DNA of 64,000 bases from Sphingobacterium hotanense (GCF_008274825.1 NZ_CP030848.1:3471618-3535617), one strand, 5' to 3'. Shown: positions 7,506-17,320, numbered from the stretch's first letter. The notes: generated by a model from the sequence alone, not told the origin. Numbers and translations are program-made.

Positions 7506-10500
7506 ATGAAACATCATTTACTCACTTCACTGTGCGTCATGGCCTGTAGTAGCCTACAAGTCGTTAATGCGCAACAGATTGCAGTAGCCGGAAAAGTTTC
7601 AGACCAAAATGGCGCTTCGATAGCGGGCGTCACAGTAACTGTAAAAGGTACTTCCATCAGTACCTCTACGAACGAAAATGGTCTCTTTACTTTAAATGCG
7701 GATCACAACGCCACATTAATTATTTCGGCAATCGGTTATCAACGCCAAGAAATCCCTTTGGCAGGCAGAAAAACAATCAACATCAATCTGACCAGCGCCG
7801 ATGAGGCGATCGACGAAGTTATTGTAGTCGCTTACGGTACTGCCAAGAAAAGTGCTTTCACCGGATCAGCAACACAAGTTGACTTTGGAAAAGAGGCGGG
7901 CGACGTCCCGGTAAACTCTTTTGAACAAGCATTGGTTGGGAAGCTTCCGGGCGTTCAGATCAATACCACAACGGGACAGGCGGGAGCAACATCCAGCATA
8001 CAGGTTCGTGGTATCGGATCGATGAATGCCGGAACAGAACCTTTGTATGTTGTCGACGGTATTCCGGCACACAGTGGAAACTCTGGCCAAATGCAGTCCG
8101 CATTAGCAGGTACGTCCAACAATATCATGGCGACCATCAACCCGAACGATATTGAATCCATTACGGTATTAAAAGACGCTGCGGCTTCATCACTTTATGG
8201 ATCCCGTGCAGCAAATGGTGTCGTTTTGATTACGACAAAATCTGGAAAAGCAGGAAAACCAAAAATCGACTTCCGCACCTCTTTGGCAACCACGCCAGAC
8301 TGGGCGGTAGACAATTATAAACCGGGAAGTGTACAAGATCAAATCCAATATTTCTATCAGATTTTCCACGACTATAGAACTTCCAACGGAAAAACAGAGG
8401 CCGAGGCAAATAAATATGCATTAGATCGCATGAATACTCGTTTTGGGATACATGGTTATAGCTTCTCAAGTGAAGGCACAGGTCTCTATGATAAAATTAT
8501 TATTACCGGAAAGACCGATGGTGTGGAAAATAGAGATGGTAAATACTTCGACTGGAATGATGCTTTATTCCGCACGGGAAGACATCAAGCCAACGACCTC
8601 TCCTTTTCTGGAGCTAACGAAAAAACAAGATACTATTCTTCGTTAAACTATACCAAAGAACTTGGTAGAGCTATCACCAACGAGTTCGAGCGAATCAGCG
8701 GGCGAGTAAATATCTCCCAAAAGCTGCATGATATTGTGGAATTCGGTGCTAATATCAACGTCACGCACAATAATAAAGAGGGATACAACGACACTAGAAA
8801 TACCGGAACAAACTATTTCTATCTGGCGAACAACTTACTGTTTCCTTTCTATTGGCCTACGGATTACAAGACAGGACAGGAATATAGCACCCGTTATAGT
8901 TCTTTAGGATATAACCCCTTATTCTACGATAAACAATGGGAAAACAATTCTAAAACTTTCCGTGTGATCGCATCGCCTTCATTGACGGTAAACATCTTGC
9001 CGGAACTAACAGGAAAGACAATATTCTCTTATGATAACGCTGAAGTCAAAGATCATTTGTACTATAGCCCACTGCACTATCATACGACTTATGGAGCGAC
9101 AGCTAATGGTTCTGTTTTCGAATACAGCACCAACTACCGTATTTTGGTTTCTTCCTCGACTTTAACCTACGACAAGAAGTTCAACAACCATAATTTAAAC
9201 GCATTATTGGGTTTTGAAGCGCAAAAAAATGAAACCGATTATCAGTATGCTGCAGGTTCGAATCTTCCAAACTCTGCGCTACATACTGTAGCAACGGCAG
9301 GGGTAAAAGATGCTAATGCCTATTCTTGGGGACACAATATGCTGTCTGTATTCTCTAGAATGGAGTACAACTATTTAGATACCTACTACCTATCAGGATC
9401 TATCCGTCGTGATGGTTCATCAAGAGTAGGACCAAAAGATCGCTGGGCAAACTTCTGGTCTTTATCGGGGGCTGTGAACTTGAAAAATACAGCTTTTTTA
9501 ACGGATGTTAATGAAGTGAGCTTCCTGAAACTTAAAGCGTCCTATGGAACAAACGGAACCCTTGCAGATTCTAACTTCGGTTGGCGATCGCTTGCAGGTT
9601 TTGGCATGAATTATATGAACCAACCTGGAGGATCCATCAACACGATTGCCGATGAAAACTTACGTTGGGAGCAAAACTTAAACTTTAACGTAGGAACGGA
9701 ATTCGGATTATTCAATAGCCGACTTAACGGTTCGATCGAATATTTCTCGAGAACTTCCAAAGATCTATTACAAGCCGTAAATATTTCACTCGTTACAGGT
9801 TTCCCAAGTACTTTGAGAAACATCGGTAAAATCAATAATAGTGGAGTGGAAATCGCGTTGAGCGGAGATATCATGAGAAATGACAATTTCCGTTGGTCTG
9901 CTAATGCAAACACCTCATTATTGACATCAAAAGTGAAGTCTTTGTATGCAGGTCAGGACATCCTTTGGTCTGACCCTACTGGCGGAGATGCCCGCGTTCC
10001 TTTTATTTACCGTGAAAACGAACCTGTCTATTCCTTCTATATCAGAGAGTGGGCGGGAGTAGATAAAACAAACGGTAAACCAGTGTGGTATGTTAATGAT
10101 CCTGAAAATCCAGATGGCGACTTCCTATATAACGGCAGAGGCGCATCTAACTCAGTATCTAAGGCGAAGCAAATTATTGCTGGAAGTCCGATCCCGAAAG
10201 CATATGGTGGTTTTGGAACCGAACTGGAATATAAAGGTATTAGCTTAGGCATGACCTTTACCTACAAAATCGGAGGTAAACTTTATGATGCAGGATCTAA
10301 AGATGTAGCAGAAGACGGTTATTACTGGGAAAGAATTCGCTCGGAGCATGGGATCAAAGAAGTGTGGAGACCAGACTATACCGACGCATTATTACCTAAA
10401 GTTAGCGGAAATGACCCGGAAGACGGAATTACCAATTCAACGCGTCACCTTTATGATGCTTCATTCTTACGTTTAAAACAAATTAATTTAGCTTATCGAA

Positions 10501-10682
10501 TTCCTGCATCAATCACCGAAAAAGCGAGAATCAGTAATGCTAGAATCTTTTTCAATGGTACAAATCTATTGACCTTCTCCAAATTTAAGCTAGCGGATCC
10601 CGAAGTTAATCAGTACGGAACACGTGGATGGGAAACCCCATTCGGAAAGACTTATTCATTTGGTTTAGAATTTAGTTTATAA
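7506..10682 (+). CDS. SusC/RagA-type TonB-linked outer-membrane transporter
   Basis: 1058 residues. A signal peptide ends near VNAQQ. A carboxypeptidase-regulatory-like domain follows (VAGKVSDQNGASIAGVTVTV...YQRQEI), then the TonB-box/plug region (EVIVVAYGTAKKSAFTGS) with the SusC signature LPGVQINTTTGQAGATSSIQVRG and LYVVDGIP, and a C-terminal beta-barrel ending FGLEFSL. Transporters of this family import oligomers, classically glycans but also peptides, together with a SusD lipoprotein. The gene follows the epimerase by 40 bases and precedes susD by 20 bases. The locus therefore points to uptake of murein peptides rather than a polysaccharide; that substrate is inferred. There is no STN domain, so no sigma/anti-sigma signalling is expected. 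Confidence 0.93.
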   Translation: MKHHLLTSLCVMACSSLQVVNAQQIAVAGKVSDQNGASIAGVTVTVKGTSISTSTNENGLFTLNADHNATLIISAIGYQRQEIPLAGRKTININLTSADEAIDEVIVVAYGTAKKSAFTGSATQVDFGKEAGDVPVNSFEQALVGKLPGVQINTTTGQAGATSSIQVRGIGSMNAGTEPLYVVDGIPAHSGNSGQMQSALAGTSNNIMATINPNDIESITVLKDAAASSLYGSRAANGVVLITTKSGKAGKPKIDFRTSLATTPDWAVDNYKPGSVQDQIQYFYQIFHDYRTSNGKTEAEANKYALDRMNTRFGIHGYSFSSEGTGLYDKIIITGKTDGVENRDGKYFDWNDALFRTGRHQANDLSFSGANEKTRYYSSLNYTKELGRAITNEFERISGRVNISQKLHDIVEFGANINVTHNNKEGYNDTRNTGTNYFYLANNLLFPFYWPTDYKTGQEYSTRYSSLGYNPLFYDKQWENNSKTFRVIASPSLTVNILPELTGKTIFSYDNAEVKDHLYYSPLHYHTTYGATANGSVFEYSTNYRILVSSSTLTYDKKFNNHNLNALLGFEAQKNETDYQYAAGSNLPNSALHTVATAGVKDANAYSWGHNMLSVFSRMEYNYLDTYYLSGSIRRDGSSRVGPKDRWANFWSLSGAVNLKNTAFLTDVNEVSFLKLKASYGTNGTLADSNFGWRSLAGFGMNYMNQPGGSINTIADENLRWEQNLNFNVGTEFGLFNSRLNGSIEYFSRTSKDLLQAVNISLVTGFPSTLRNIGKINNSGVEIALSGDIMRNDNFRWSANANTSLLTSKVKSLYAGQDILWSDPTGGDARVPFIYRENEPVYSFYIREWAGVDKTNGKPVWYVNDPENPDGDFLYNGRGASNSVSKAKQIIAGSPIPKAYGGFGTELEYKGISLGMTFTYKIGGKLYDAGSKDVAEDGYYWERIRSEHGIKEVWRPDYTDALLPKVSGNDPEDGITNSTRHLYDASFLRLKQINLAYRIPASITEKARISNARIFFNGTNLLTFSKFKLADPEVNQYGTRGWETPFGKTYSFGLEFSL

Positions 10683-10702
10683 CCTATCAATTATTATCAA
10701 TC

Positions 10703-12160
10703 ATGAAAAAGAAATCAATATTCATCATAGCACTTGCAAGTATATCATTATTCTCATGCAAGGATTTCCTCGATGTAAAACCGACAAACTCCATTGATTC
10801 CGGAGAAACGATCACAACGGTAGCTGATGCCAAGGTGATGACAAACGGCTTATTACGCAGCTTGGTCACAACAAGTTATTATGGCCGCAACTTTATGATA
10901 TATGGCGACGCAAAGGGGGGGGATGCAACGATCGTTTCACAGGGTCGTGGACTAGATGCTCTTTATGTATTCAACCATAGCGTCACGAACAATAACTACA
11001 GCGGCTTTTGGGCTGACGGATACAACGCTATATTACAAGCAAACAATATTATACAAAGTATCGATGACATCGTTGCCAATGGCTCTACATTGGATTTCAA
11101 TACCTATAAGGGGCAAGCATTAACCTTGCGTGCATTAGTTCACTTCGATCTGGTTCGCCTCTACGGCAAAACCTATACAGATGATCCAGCTTCCTTTGGT
11201 GTGCCAATTGTAACCGAGAAACTGAAGCACGACGCTAGATTACTAAGAAATTCCGTAACAGACGTTTACAAGCAAATCTTAGAGGATTTAAAAGATGCTG
11301 AAGCCTTATTGCCGAAAACAAAAACAAATGGTTATGTGAATTACTACGCCAATAAAGCCATTCAGGCACGCGTGTATTTGACTATGGGCGACTTTACGAA
11401 TGCATTTGCTGCTGCGGAAGAAGTAATAAACTCGAAAGTTTACTCTCTATACAGTAATTCCGAATGGGTAAGTTCTTGGGCAGCGCAGTTCGGTAAGGAG
11501 TCTATTTTCGAAATTGCTATCGCTAAAGATCAAGGCGACTTAGGTTCGGGTTCATTAGGTTTCTATTATCTGAAAAGTAAACAAAATAATGCCCTTGGAA
11601 ACTTCACAGCATCGGATTATTATGTAAACCGTTTAGGCGAAGACGCTGATGATGTGCGTTGGGGCGTAATAACCGAGGATGAGTTAGAAAGGAAAGCTGC
11701 AGTTTATAAGTATGTTGGTGGCATCAGTCAACCTTTTAAAGGCGACGGTAAAGACGTATTTACTGCAGTAAACATCAAAGTTATTCGCTTGTCAGAGATT
11801 TACTTAATTGCGGCAGAGGCAGCGTTGAAAAAAGCGGGCCCCGATGCTGCCAAAGCGGCAACATACTTGAATGAGATCCGCAAGCGATCACCGAATTTAG
11901 TAGCAGCGACCGCAGCGACAGTTACTGAAGACATGATCCTGAACGAGAAAAGTAAAGAGCTTTACGGTGAAGGACAACGCTATTGGGACATGATACGTAA
12001 CAATAAGACAATCACCTTCAATGATGAGCACGTGGGTGTCTCTCTTCAACATAGACAGAAGACCATCAACCGCAGCTTCTACAAAACAATCCTTCCAATT
12101 CCACAGGTTGAAATCGATGCCAACCCGGAACTTGAAAAACAACAAAACTCGGGATATTAA
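10703..12160 (+). CDS. SusD/RagB-type substrate-binding lipoprotein
   Basis: 485 residues. Lipobox SISLFSC is followed by KDFLDVKPTNSID, the standard start of mature SusD proteins. The TPR-like helices and the C-terminal block ERYWDMIRN-like sequence (GEGQRYWDMIRNNKT), then FYKTILPIPQVEIDANP, are typical. It forms the lid over the SusC channel at the outer membrane and binds the imported oligomer. It is the last gene of the operon and is followed by a strong hairpin at 12169-12204. Ligand specificity cannot be read from the sequence; the neighbouring murein-peptide enzymes suggest a peptide ligand. Confidence 0.92.
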   Translation: MKKKSIFIIALASISLFSCKDFLDVKPTNSIDSGETITTVADAKVMTNGLLRSLVTTSYYGRNFMIYGDAKGGDATIVSQGRGLDALYVFNHSVTNNNYSGFWADGYNAILQANNIIQSIDDIVANGSTLDFNTYKGQALTLRALVHFDLVRLYGKTYTDDPASFGVPIVTEKLKHDARLLRNSVTDVYKQILEDLKDAEALLPKTKTNGYVNYYANKAIQARVYLTMGDFTNAFAAAEEVINSKVYSLYSNSEWVSSWAAQFGKESIFEIAIAKDQGDLGSGSLGFYYLKSKQNNALGNFTASDYYVNRLGEDADDVRWGVITEDELERKAAVYKYVGGISQPFKGDGKDVFTAVNIKVIRLSEIYLIAAEAALKKAGPDAAKAATYLNEIRKRSPNLVAATAATVTEDMILNEKSKELYGEGQRYWDMIRNNKTITFNDEHVGVSLQHRQKTINRSFYKTILPIPQVEIDANPELEKQQNSGY

Positions 12161-12168
12161 CTCCCTTA

Positions 12169-12204
12169 AATAATAAGAGCTGGCAAATGCCAGCTCTTAT
12201 TATT
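12169..12204. terminator. bidirectional intrinsic terminator
   Basis: Perfect 17-base arms (12169-12185 and 12188-12204), with core AAGAGCTGGCA/TGCCAGCTCTT, separate the convergent SusD and M14 peptidase genes. The A-rich left arm and T-rich right arm suit termination in both directions. Confidence 0.8.
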
Positions 12205-12276
12205 TTGAAGTATCTGTTTTCAAAGGCCATCAAGAACTTTCATTCCTGTTGGTGTTTCAATGGAAACATAAAAGTT

Positions 12277-13785
12277 TTATTGTATTCTATTCTTCAGCAA
12301 TCCTATATCTTTCACCGACTTTGACAAATCAATCAAATAACCATTTAAGATCGCATATTTCAAGTTTCCTGTAGAATCCCCAATATAGAAATTAGTCGTT
12401 CCACCTAAGTCAATAAAAGGCGTTGCTGCAAAAGCGGTTTTGCTAAAAACCTGAATCGGTAGACTATGTAGCATCCCTTCTTCAGCAGGCAAAAGCTTAG
12501 CCACCTGCACGCCCATATACCCCTTTTTCAGTAGATCATAGGCAACTTCTGGCGTTAGTATTGATAAATCCGGGATAGCTTGCGGTGCTATTTTTCCTGC
12601 AATAAATCTTAAACCATCAGCTTCCACTTCATCGTAACCATAAGATTCCGGCAAATCGCCAATATCTTCAACGCGACCGCGGACAAAATAATCACCAGCT
12701 ACTGTTGTCTCTCCTCTGCGGATTGCAATATCGCTCTTTAGCGGAATGGAGTCATTACCGAAGGAAAGTCCACGGATAACGATATCATGCATCTGGCTCG
12801 CATTGAATGGAATCTCCTCATAACCCTTTGCATCATAGTTCTCATAAGTGCCTTGCGCAATCTCCATCAAAGCATTAAGGATAATTATAAAATTGAGTTT
12901 CCGAATCTGCTGTTTTTCCGGATCACCTTTCAGTCCACCCGATTCAATTAAAACGGTGCTCGCTCCCCAAGATTGGAAATTATCTCCAAAGCCCCGAGGC
13001 GTATATGTATCGTCGTATTTAGCAACAGCATCAGGAACATATTGCTGTAAAATTTTATTCATCCCTACAATAATCTGCATCGCTCCTTCCCGCACTTCGT
13101 TGACATCTCGCTCCGTATTATAAGCCGGCGCCAGCAAAGATATCGTTACTGGATTCTTGGTATCCGGCACATTGTAATAAATATTCTGATCATGAAGATT
13201 GAATCCATAACGAGGATTAAACTCCTTTGCCCGTGATTTTAGCAATGCTCCCTCTACCGTTTGATTCGCGCGCGCATCTCTATTCAAGTCTATGCTTTGG
13301 GCATTTCGACGTAAGAAGCGCTCTGCGCCGTCCGGGTTTAGCATAGGTATAAATCGAATACTTAGATTTTCTTGAAGCAGGTTCCGAATGCTATCAAAGC
13401 CATCCCCCTTGCCTTCCAGAAAGTTGAATATATCAAACAGCGCCATGGTTGCAGTAGGCTCATCGCCGTGCATTTGAGACCATAGCATAACCTTCTTGTC
13501 TCCTTTGCCATAGGCAATCTCATAAATTGCTCTCCCCTCGACAGATTTTCCAATTTGCGAAATATTAAACAACCCGCTGTTGCGATGCACTTGGATAAGT
13601 GAGTCGACATCTTTGTGTTTAAACCGCCTGTGAAACAGAGCAGACTCTTTGTATGATGCATGCATGGAATTCCATTGGCTACTATCCACCTGCATTCCCA
13701 TTTTTAAAGTTTGTTTTGAACTGCTAAATGGATTACTACAAGTTGTCGCGGCCAATAGACCTAAGGAAACTAAGAATAACTTCAT
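12277..13785 (-). CDS. M14-family zinc carboxypeptidase, lipoprotein
   Basis: 502 residues. The N-terminus (MKLFLVSLGLLAATTC) looks like a lipoprotein signal peptide. The zinc-binding HxxE is in QMHGDEPTA. Other M14 blocks are MLNPDGAERFLRRN...IDLNRDAR, FNLHDQN (second zinc His) and SWGASTVLIESGG, whose Glu is the expected general base. A further domain of about 180 residues follows the catalytic core. It lies one base downstream of the S66 LD-carboxypeptidase gene, and both converge on the murein-peptide import operon. Members of this branch include gamma-D-Glu-diaminopimelate peptidases, so a role in trimming murein peptides in the periplasm is likely but not proven. Confidence 0.85.
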   Translation of the reverse strand: MKLFLVSLGLLAATTCSNPFSSSKQTLKMGMQVDSSQWNSMHASYKESALFHRRFKHKDVDSLIQVHRNSGLFNISQIGKSVEGRAIYEIAYGKGDKKVMLWSQMHGDEPTATMALFDIFNFLEGKGDGFDSIRNLLQENLSIRFIPMLNPDGAERFLRRNAQSIDLNRDARANQTVEGALLKSRAKEFNPRYGFNLHDQNIYYNVPDTKNPVTISLLAPAYNTERDVNEVREGAMQIIVGMNKILQQYVPDAVAKYDDTYTPRGFGDNFQSWGASTVLIESGGLKGDPEKQQIRKLNFIIILNALMEIAQGTYENYDAKGYEEIPFNASQMHDIVIRGLSFGNDSIPLKSDIAIRRGETTVAGDYFVRGRVEDIGDLPESYGYDEVEADGLRFIAGKIAPQAIPDLSILTPEVAYDLLKKGYMGVQVAKLLPAEEGMLHSLPIQVFSKTAFAATPFIDLGGTTNFYIGDSTGNLKYAILNGYLIDLSKSVKDIGLLKNRIQ

Positions 13786-13786
13786 A

Positions 13787-14833
13787 TTAAATCAACGCTT
13801 TTTCTAGGATTTCTATTGTTCCCTTTGTCGCATCTAAGCGAACTTTCACGCCCACCGGCAACAGAAACTGATCATCAATATGGCCAATAACTGCCCCAGT
13901 ATAAGCCGGGATGTTTAGGGGTTTGATAAAATCGCGAAGGATTTGGTCGAGATTTAAGGAGCCGTATCCTGCCGACGGTGAGCAACCTGTGCATTTACCG
14001 AAAACGAAGCCTTTGATCTGTGAAAGTATACCTGCATTCATTAATTGGCAGAACATACGATCCACCTTCTCGGGGGTCTCATTAATCTCTTCCAGGAACA
14101 AAATGCTGTCTTTAAAATCTGGAAGATATGGAGAACCGCAAAGGCCGGAAATCAGTGTTAAGTTACCACCAAGTAGTTTACCTTCAACCACGCCTGGATT
14201 AATCGTCGTTATACGATCCTTATATTGTACGATGTTATCGCCTTTTTTATCAGGGTTCGAAAAAGTCACGAGTTTATTATCAATAAACTGATCATTAAAC
14301 GTCTTCGCTACGAAATTGCTCCAGTTCGATGTACCAACAGGCCCATGGAAAGTAACTAAACCTACTTTCGCTTGGAACGCCATGATCAAAGCCGTGATAT
14401 CGCTGTAGCCCAGTAACACCTTTGGATTATTTGCGATAAGTTGATAATCTATTTTCGAAAGTAATCGGGACGCTCCGGCGCCTCCGCGAATACAAAGAAT
14501 TCCCGCAACAGATTTATCCGCAAACATGGTATGCAGATCTTCCAGACGCTGTGCGTCAGTACCTGCCAAATTCCCATAACGCTCGCGTATATATTTTCCT
14601 TCTTTCACTTTGAAACCGAAATAAGTTAGCACTTCTTTCGTCAAAGTGATAGCATCCTCGTCACCTAATGCACTAGCAGGAGTAATGATACCAATGGTAT
14701 CTCCCGCTTTCAACACTTTTCCTTTCAATAAAGGTCTTACCTGCGCTGCCATGGCTAAGGCATCCGAACTGCCCGCAAATGGGATGGCAGCCATCCCCAA
14801 CCCTAAAGATTTTAAGAATGAACGTTTATCCAT
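13787..14833 (-). CDS. S66-family LD-carboxypeptidase (LdcA/MccF type)
   Basis: 348 residues. The N-terminus KRSFLKSLGLGMAA resembles a Tat signal with KR in place of RR, so export is likely. The S66 fold is shown by KAGDTIGIITPAS, CIRGGAGASRLL, the nucleophile elbow LGYSDITAL (Ser), GGNLTLISGLCGSPY, ILFLEEINE (Glu) and GAVIGHIDDQ (His), giving a complete Ser-Glu-His triad. LdcA removes the terminal D-Ala from the murein tetrapeptide and is required for murein recycling. It sits between pyrC (2-base gap) and the M14 peptidase (1-base gap) on the minus strand. MccF-like hydrolysis of peptide-nucleotide antibiotics is the alternative. Confidence 0.9.
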   Translation of the reverse strand: MDKRSFLKSLGLGMAAIPFAGSSDALAMAAQVRPLLKGKVLKAGDTIGIITPASALGDEDAITLTKEVLTYFGFKVKEGKYIRERYGNLAGTDAQRLEDLHTMFADKSVAGILCIRGGAGASRLLSKIDYQLIANNPKVLLGYSDITALIMAFQAKVGLVTFHGPVGTSNWSNFVAKTFNDQFIDNKLVTFSNPDKKGDNIVQYKDRITTINPGVVEGKLLGGNLTLISGLCGSPYLPDFKDSILFLEEINETPEKVDRMFCQLMNAGILSQIKGFVFGKCTGCSPSAGYGSLNLDQILRDFIKPLNIPAYTGAVIGHIDDQFLLPVGVKVRLDATKGTIEILEKALI

Positions 14834-14835
14834 TA

Positions 14836-16170
14836 TTATCTATTAAAAAGTAAACGATGTCCAGAACCAACTTCGACGATAGCACCATTGCTATAGGCAA
14901 TATTTCCTGAAACCAAAGTATGTTCGATCGTAGAAGAGAATGTATAATCCTCAAATGGCGACCAGCCACATTTAGAAAGTATATTCGATTTATTTACCGT
15001 ATAAGGTTTATTCAAGTCAACCAAAACTAAATCGGCCCAATAATCTTCGCGTATATAGCCGCGTTGCTCAATTTGGAATAAAGTCGCTGTATTATGCGCC
15101 GACTTTTGAACTAATTGTTCCAAGGTCATCTTGCCTTGCTTTACTAGGTCGATCAATGCTTGTAAAGCATGCTGTACCAATGGCCCACCTGATGGCGCCT
15201 GTAAATAACCTTGTGACTTCTCTTCAATGGTATGAGGCGCGTGATCCGTTGCGATCACATCGATATGCCCATCCAATACCGCTTTTAAGATGGCGTCGCG
15301 GTCATCAGCTGTCTTTACGGCAGGATTCCATTTAATAAAATTCCCTTTCGTTTTATAGTCGGCATCCGAAAACCAAAGATGGTGTATGCACGCTTCTGCC
15401 GTGATGCGCTTCTGCTCTAAGGGAATGGAATTATCGAATAAACCGGTTTCTCTGGCCGTTGAAATATGAAGAATATGTAATCGCGTATTATTTTTCTTAG
15501 CCAATTCCACCGCTTTGGAAGAAGAAAGATAACAAGCCTCTGCCGAACGAATCAGTGGGTGCATCTCTATCGTTACGTTGTCGCCATACTTTTCCTTATA
15601 GGCCGCTAAATTTGCTTGAATCGTAGCCTCATCTTCGCAGTGCGTTGCAATCAATGTTGGTGCCTGACTGAAAATTGCCTCCAGCGATTGTTCATTATCG
15701 ACAAGCATATTTCCCGTCGAAGAACCCATAAATATCTTAATGCCACAAACATCGCGTGGATTAGTTTTCAATACCTCATCCAGATTATCGTTTGCCGCCC
15801 CCATAAAAAATGAGTAGTTGGCTAAAGAGCTATCCTGTGCGATATCATACTTATCTTGCAATAATTTCTGCGTTAATGTATTAGGAACGGTGTTGGGCAT
15901 CTCCATAAAAGAGGTCGTCCCGCCGGCAACAGCAGCGCGACTCTCAGTATAGATATTCGCCTTATGCGTTAGTCCTGGCTCGCGAAAATGAACCTGATCG
16001 TCAATCAATCCTGGAAAAAGATGAAGCCCCTCCGCATTTATCTCTTTATCAGCAGAAATATCAATCGTCCCAGCGATTTTTTCTATACGACCATTTTTAA
16101 TCCATAGATCTTGCGCCTTGACCTCCCCTTCATTTACGACCTGCGCATTTTTGATAAGTATTGTAGACAT
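14836..16170 (-). CDS. pyrC: dihydroorotase
   Basis: 444 residues, the usual length for class I enzymes. The metal motif is LIDDQVHFREPG (family form D-x-H-x-H-x-R is altered here to DDQVHFR). Later blocks are SFMEMPNT, HCEDE, HILHIST and IATDHAPHT with the catalytic Asp. The enzyme closes carbamoyl-aspartate to dihydroorotate in pyrimidine synthesis. No signal peptide. The gene is tightly packed with the exported LD-carboxypeptidase downstream (2-base gap), so an operon is likely although the functions are unrelated. The altered first His of the metal motif (Gln in DDQVH) deserves alignment, since hydantoinase-type relatives differ there. Confidence 0.88.
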   Translation of the reverse strand: MSTILIKNAQVVNEGEVKAQDLWIKNGRIEKIAGTIDISADKEINAEGLHLFPGLIDDQVHFREPGLTHKANIYTESRAAVAGGTTSFMEMPNTVPNTLTQKLLQDKYDIAQDSSLANYSFFMGAANDNLDEVLKTNPRDVCGIKIFMGSSTGNMLVDNEQSLEAIFSQAPTLIATHCEDEATIQANLAAYKEKYGDNVTIEMHPLIRSAEACYLSSSKAVELAKKNNTRLHILHISTARETGLFDNSIPLEQKRITAEACIHHLWFSDADYKTKGNFIKWNPAVKTADDRDAILKAVLDGHIDVIATDHAPHTIEEKSQGYLQAPSGGPLVQHALQALIDLVKQGKMTLEQLVQKSAHNTATLFQIEQRGYIREDYWADLVLVDLNKPYTVNKSNILSKCGWSPFEDYTFSSTIEHTLVSGNIAYSNGAIVEVGSGHRLLFNR

Positions 16171-16235
16171 GTATATTTATTTTTAGGATAAACAAATATA
16201 CTAAATAGGAATTCCTAAAGCGGATTAATTGCGGA

Positions 16236-16919
16236 TTATGGTTCAAATGTCCCTTCCGGAACATAAAACATTTCCAACTCTTCTTTTTTCGCCAACTTTC
16301 TACAAGCGCCATTGTCCATGAGAATGATTTGATCGCTAATCTCCAAAACATTGTGATAATCATGATCGGAAATTAAAATGCTCTTCGAATTGCGAAAATT
16401 GAGAATCAATTCCTGAACATTTTCCTTTAGCAACGGCGAAAGCCCCGAGAAGGGCTCGTCCAACATGAGGAAAGTAGCTTTTTGATTAAGCAGCAATAAT
16501 ATCTCCAAATATCGCAACTCACCGCCTGAGATATTGGCAACCCGTTCACCTAACAATAGGCGAATGACCGCGTTATCTTTTACTTGTTGAATAGATTGCT
16601 TGTCACCAATCATCATATCGATCGCTTTTTCTACCGTAAACCATGTGGGCAAGAACGAATCTTGTGGTAGATAACAAACATCTTTTGTTAAGTAGGCTGT
16701 TTTTACGCGCTTGCCATTTAGTCTAACAAAGGCCTCCGAAGGCTTGAGCGTACCGAATAAGATTTTCATCAAGGTCGATTTACCACAACCATTGCGACCC
16801 AACAATCCGTAAATAATTCCGGGATGCATAATGATAACTGCCCCATTTATTAATCTCTGATTGTAGATATACTCGAATGCAATCGAGTCGGCGTAAAACT
16901 CCTTCATCACCTCTTCCAT
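16236..16919 (-). CDS. ABC transporter ATP-binding protein
   Basis: About 227 residues from the ATG at 16919. Walker A is GRNGCGKST, the signature is NISGGELRY, Walker B is FLMLDEPF, and the switch His is in SDHDYHN. The usual LSGGQ is replaced by ISGGE. Starts at 16919 (MEEVMKEF) or 16907 (MKEF) both fit; the second forms TGATG with the upstream membrane protein's stop, a sign of translational coupling. A longer TTG-initiated form to 16958 is less likely. The only neighbouring membrane partner is a very small protein, so the permease may be encoded elsewhere or be a minimal one. Substrate unknown. Confidence 0.85.
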   Translation of the reverse strand: MEEVMKEFYADSIAFEYIYNQRLINGAVIIMHPGIIYGLLGRNGCGKSTLMKILFGTLKPSEAFVRLNGKRVKTAYLTKDVCYLPQDSFLPTWFTVEKAIDMMIGDKQSIQQVKDNAVIRLLLGERVANISGGELRYLEILLLLNQKATFLMLDEPFSGLSPLLKENVQELILNFRNSKSILISDHDYHNVLEISDQIILMDNGACRKLAKKEELEMFYVPEGTFEP

Positions 16920-17191
16920 AGCATACTGATTAATAAAATAAAAAATGCGGGCACACAATTAAGAATCCAACAGTGAAACCAAAGTTTAGCACGCGAATAT
17001 CCTAAATTTCGAAAAAGGTAGGTGAAGCGTATTAAGAACAACTCCGAAAGCAGCATCGAAATACCAAATCCAAACAGTAGAAATGAAAAAGCCAAACTCC
17101 AAGTTGACATGTTAAAGAATGCCGTAATAAAGAGATTGATAATCAATGCAGGAACATAAATAGGTTTGATATGTTTGAATTGGATAGGCAT
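16907..17191 (-). CDS. small membrane protein coupled to the ABC ATPase
   Basis: About 94 residues from the ATG at 17191; a GTG-initiated form would reach 17320 and add 43 non-hydrophobic residues. It has roughly three hydrophobic segments: IYVPALIINLFITAFF, WSLAFSFLLFGFGISMLL and FHCWILNCVPAFFILL. Its stop shares a base with a possible ATPase start (TGATG). I do not recognise the family. Given the coupling it is probably a membrane partner of the ATPase, but it is much shorter than a normal ABC permease domain. Confidence 0.6.
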   Translation of the reverse strand: MPIQFKHIKPIYVPALIINLFITAFFNMSTWSLAFSFLLFGFGISMLLSELFLIRFTYLFRNLGYSRAKLWFHCWILNCVPAFFILLISMLWKR

Positions 17192-17320
17192 TCTTAAAAA
17201 TATTGAAAAAGGCTGATAATCAATAACAGCGACGGCGTTCTTAACAAGTTTTAACTTATAGTATCTAAAACTAGGTTGGCTAAAGGGCGACAATATCAAA
17301 TGTGATCTAGCGAAAACCAC

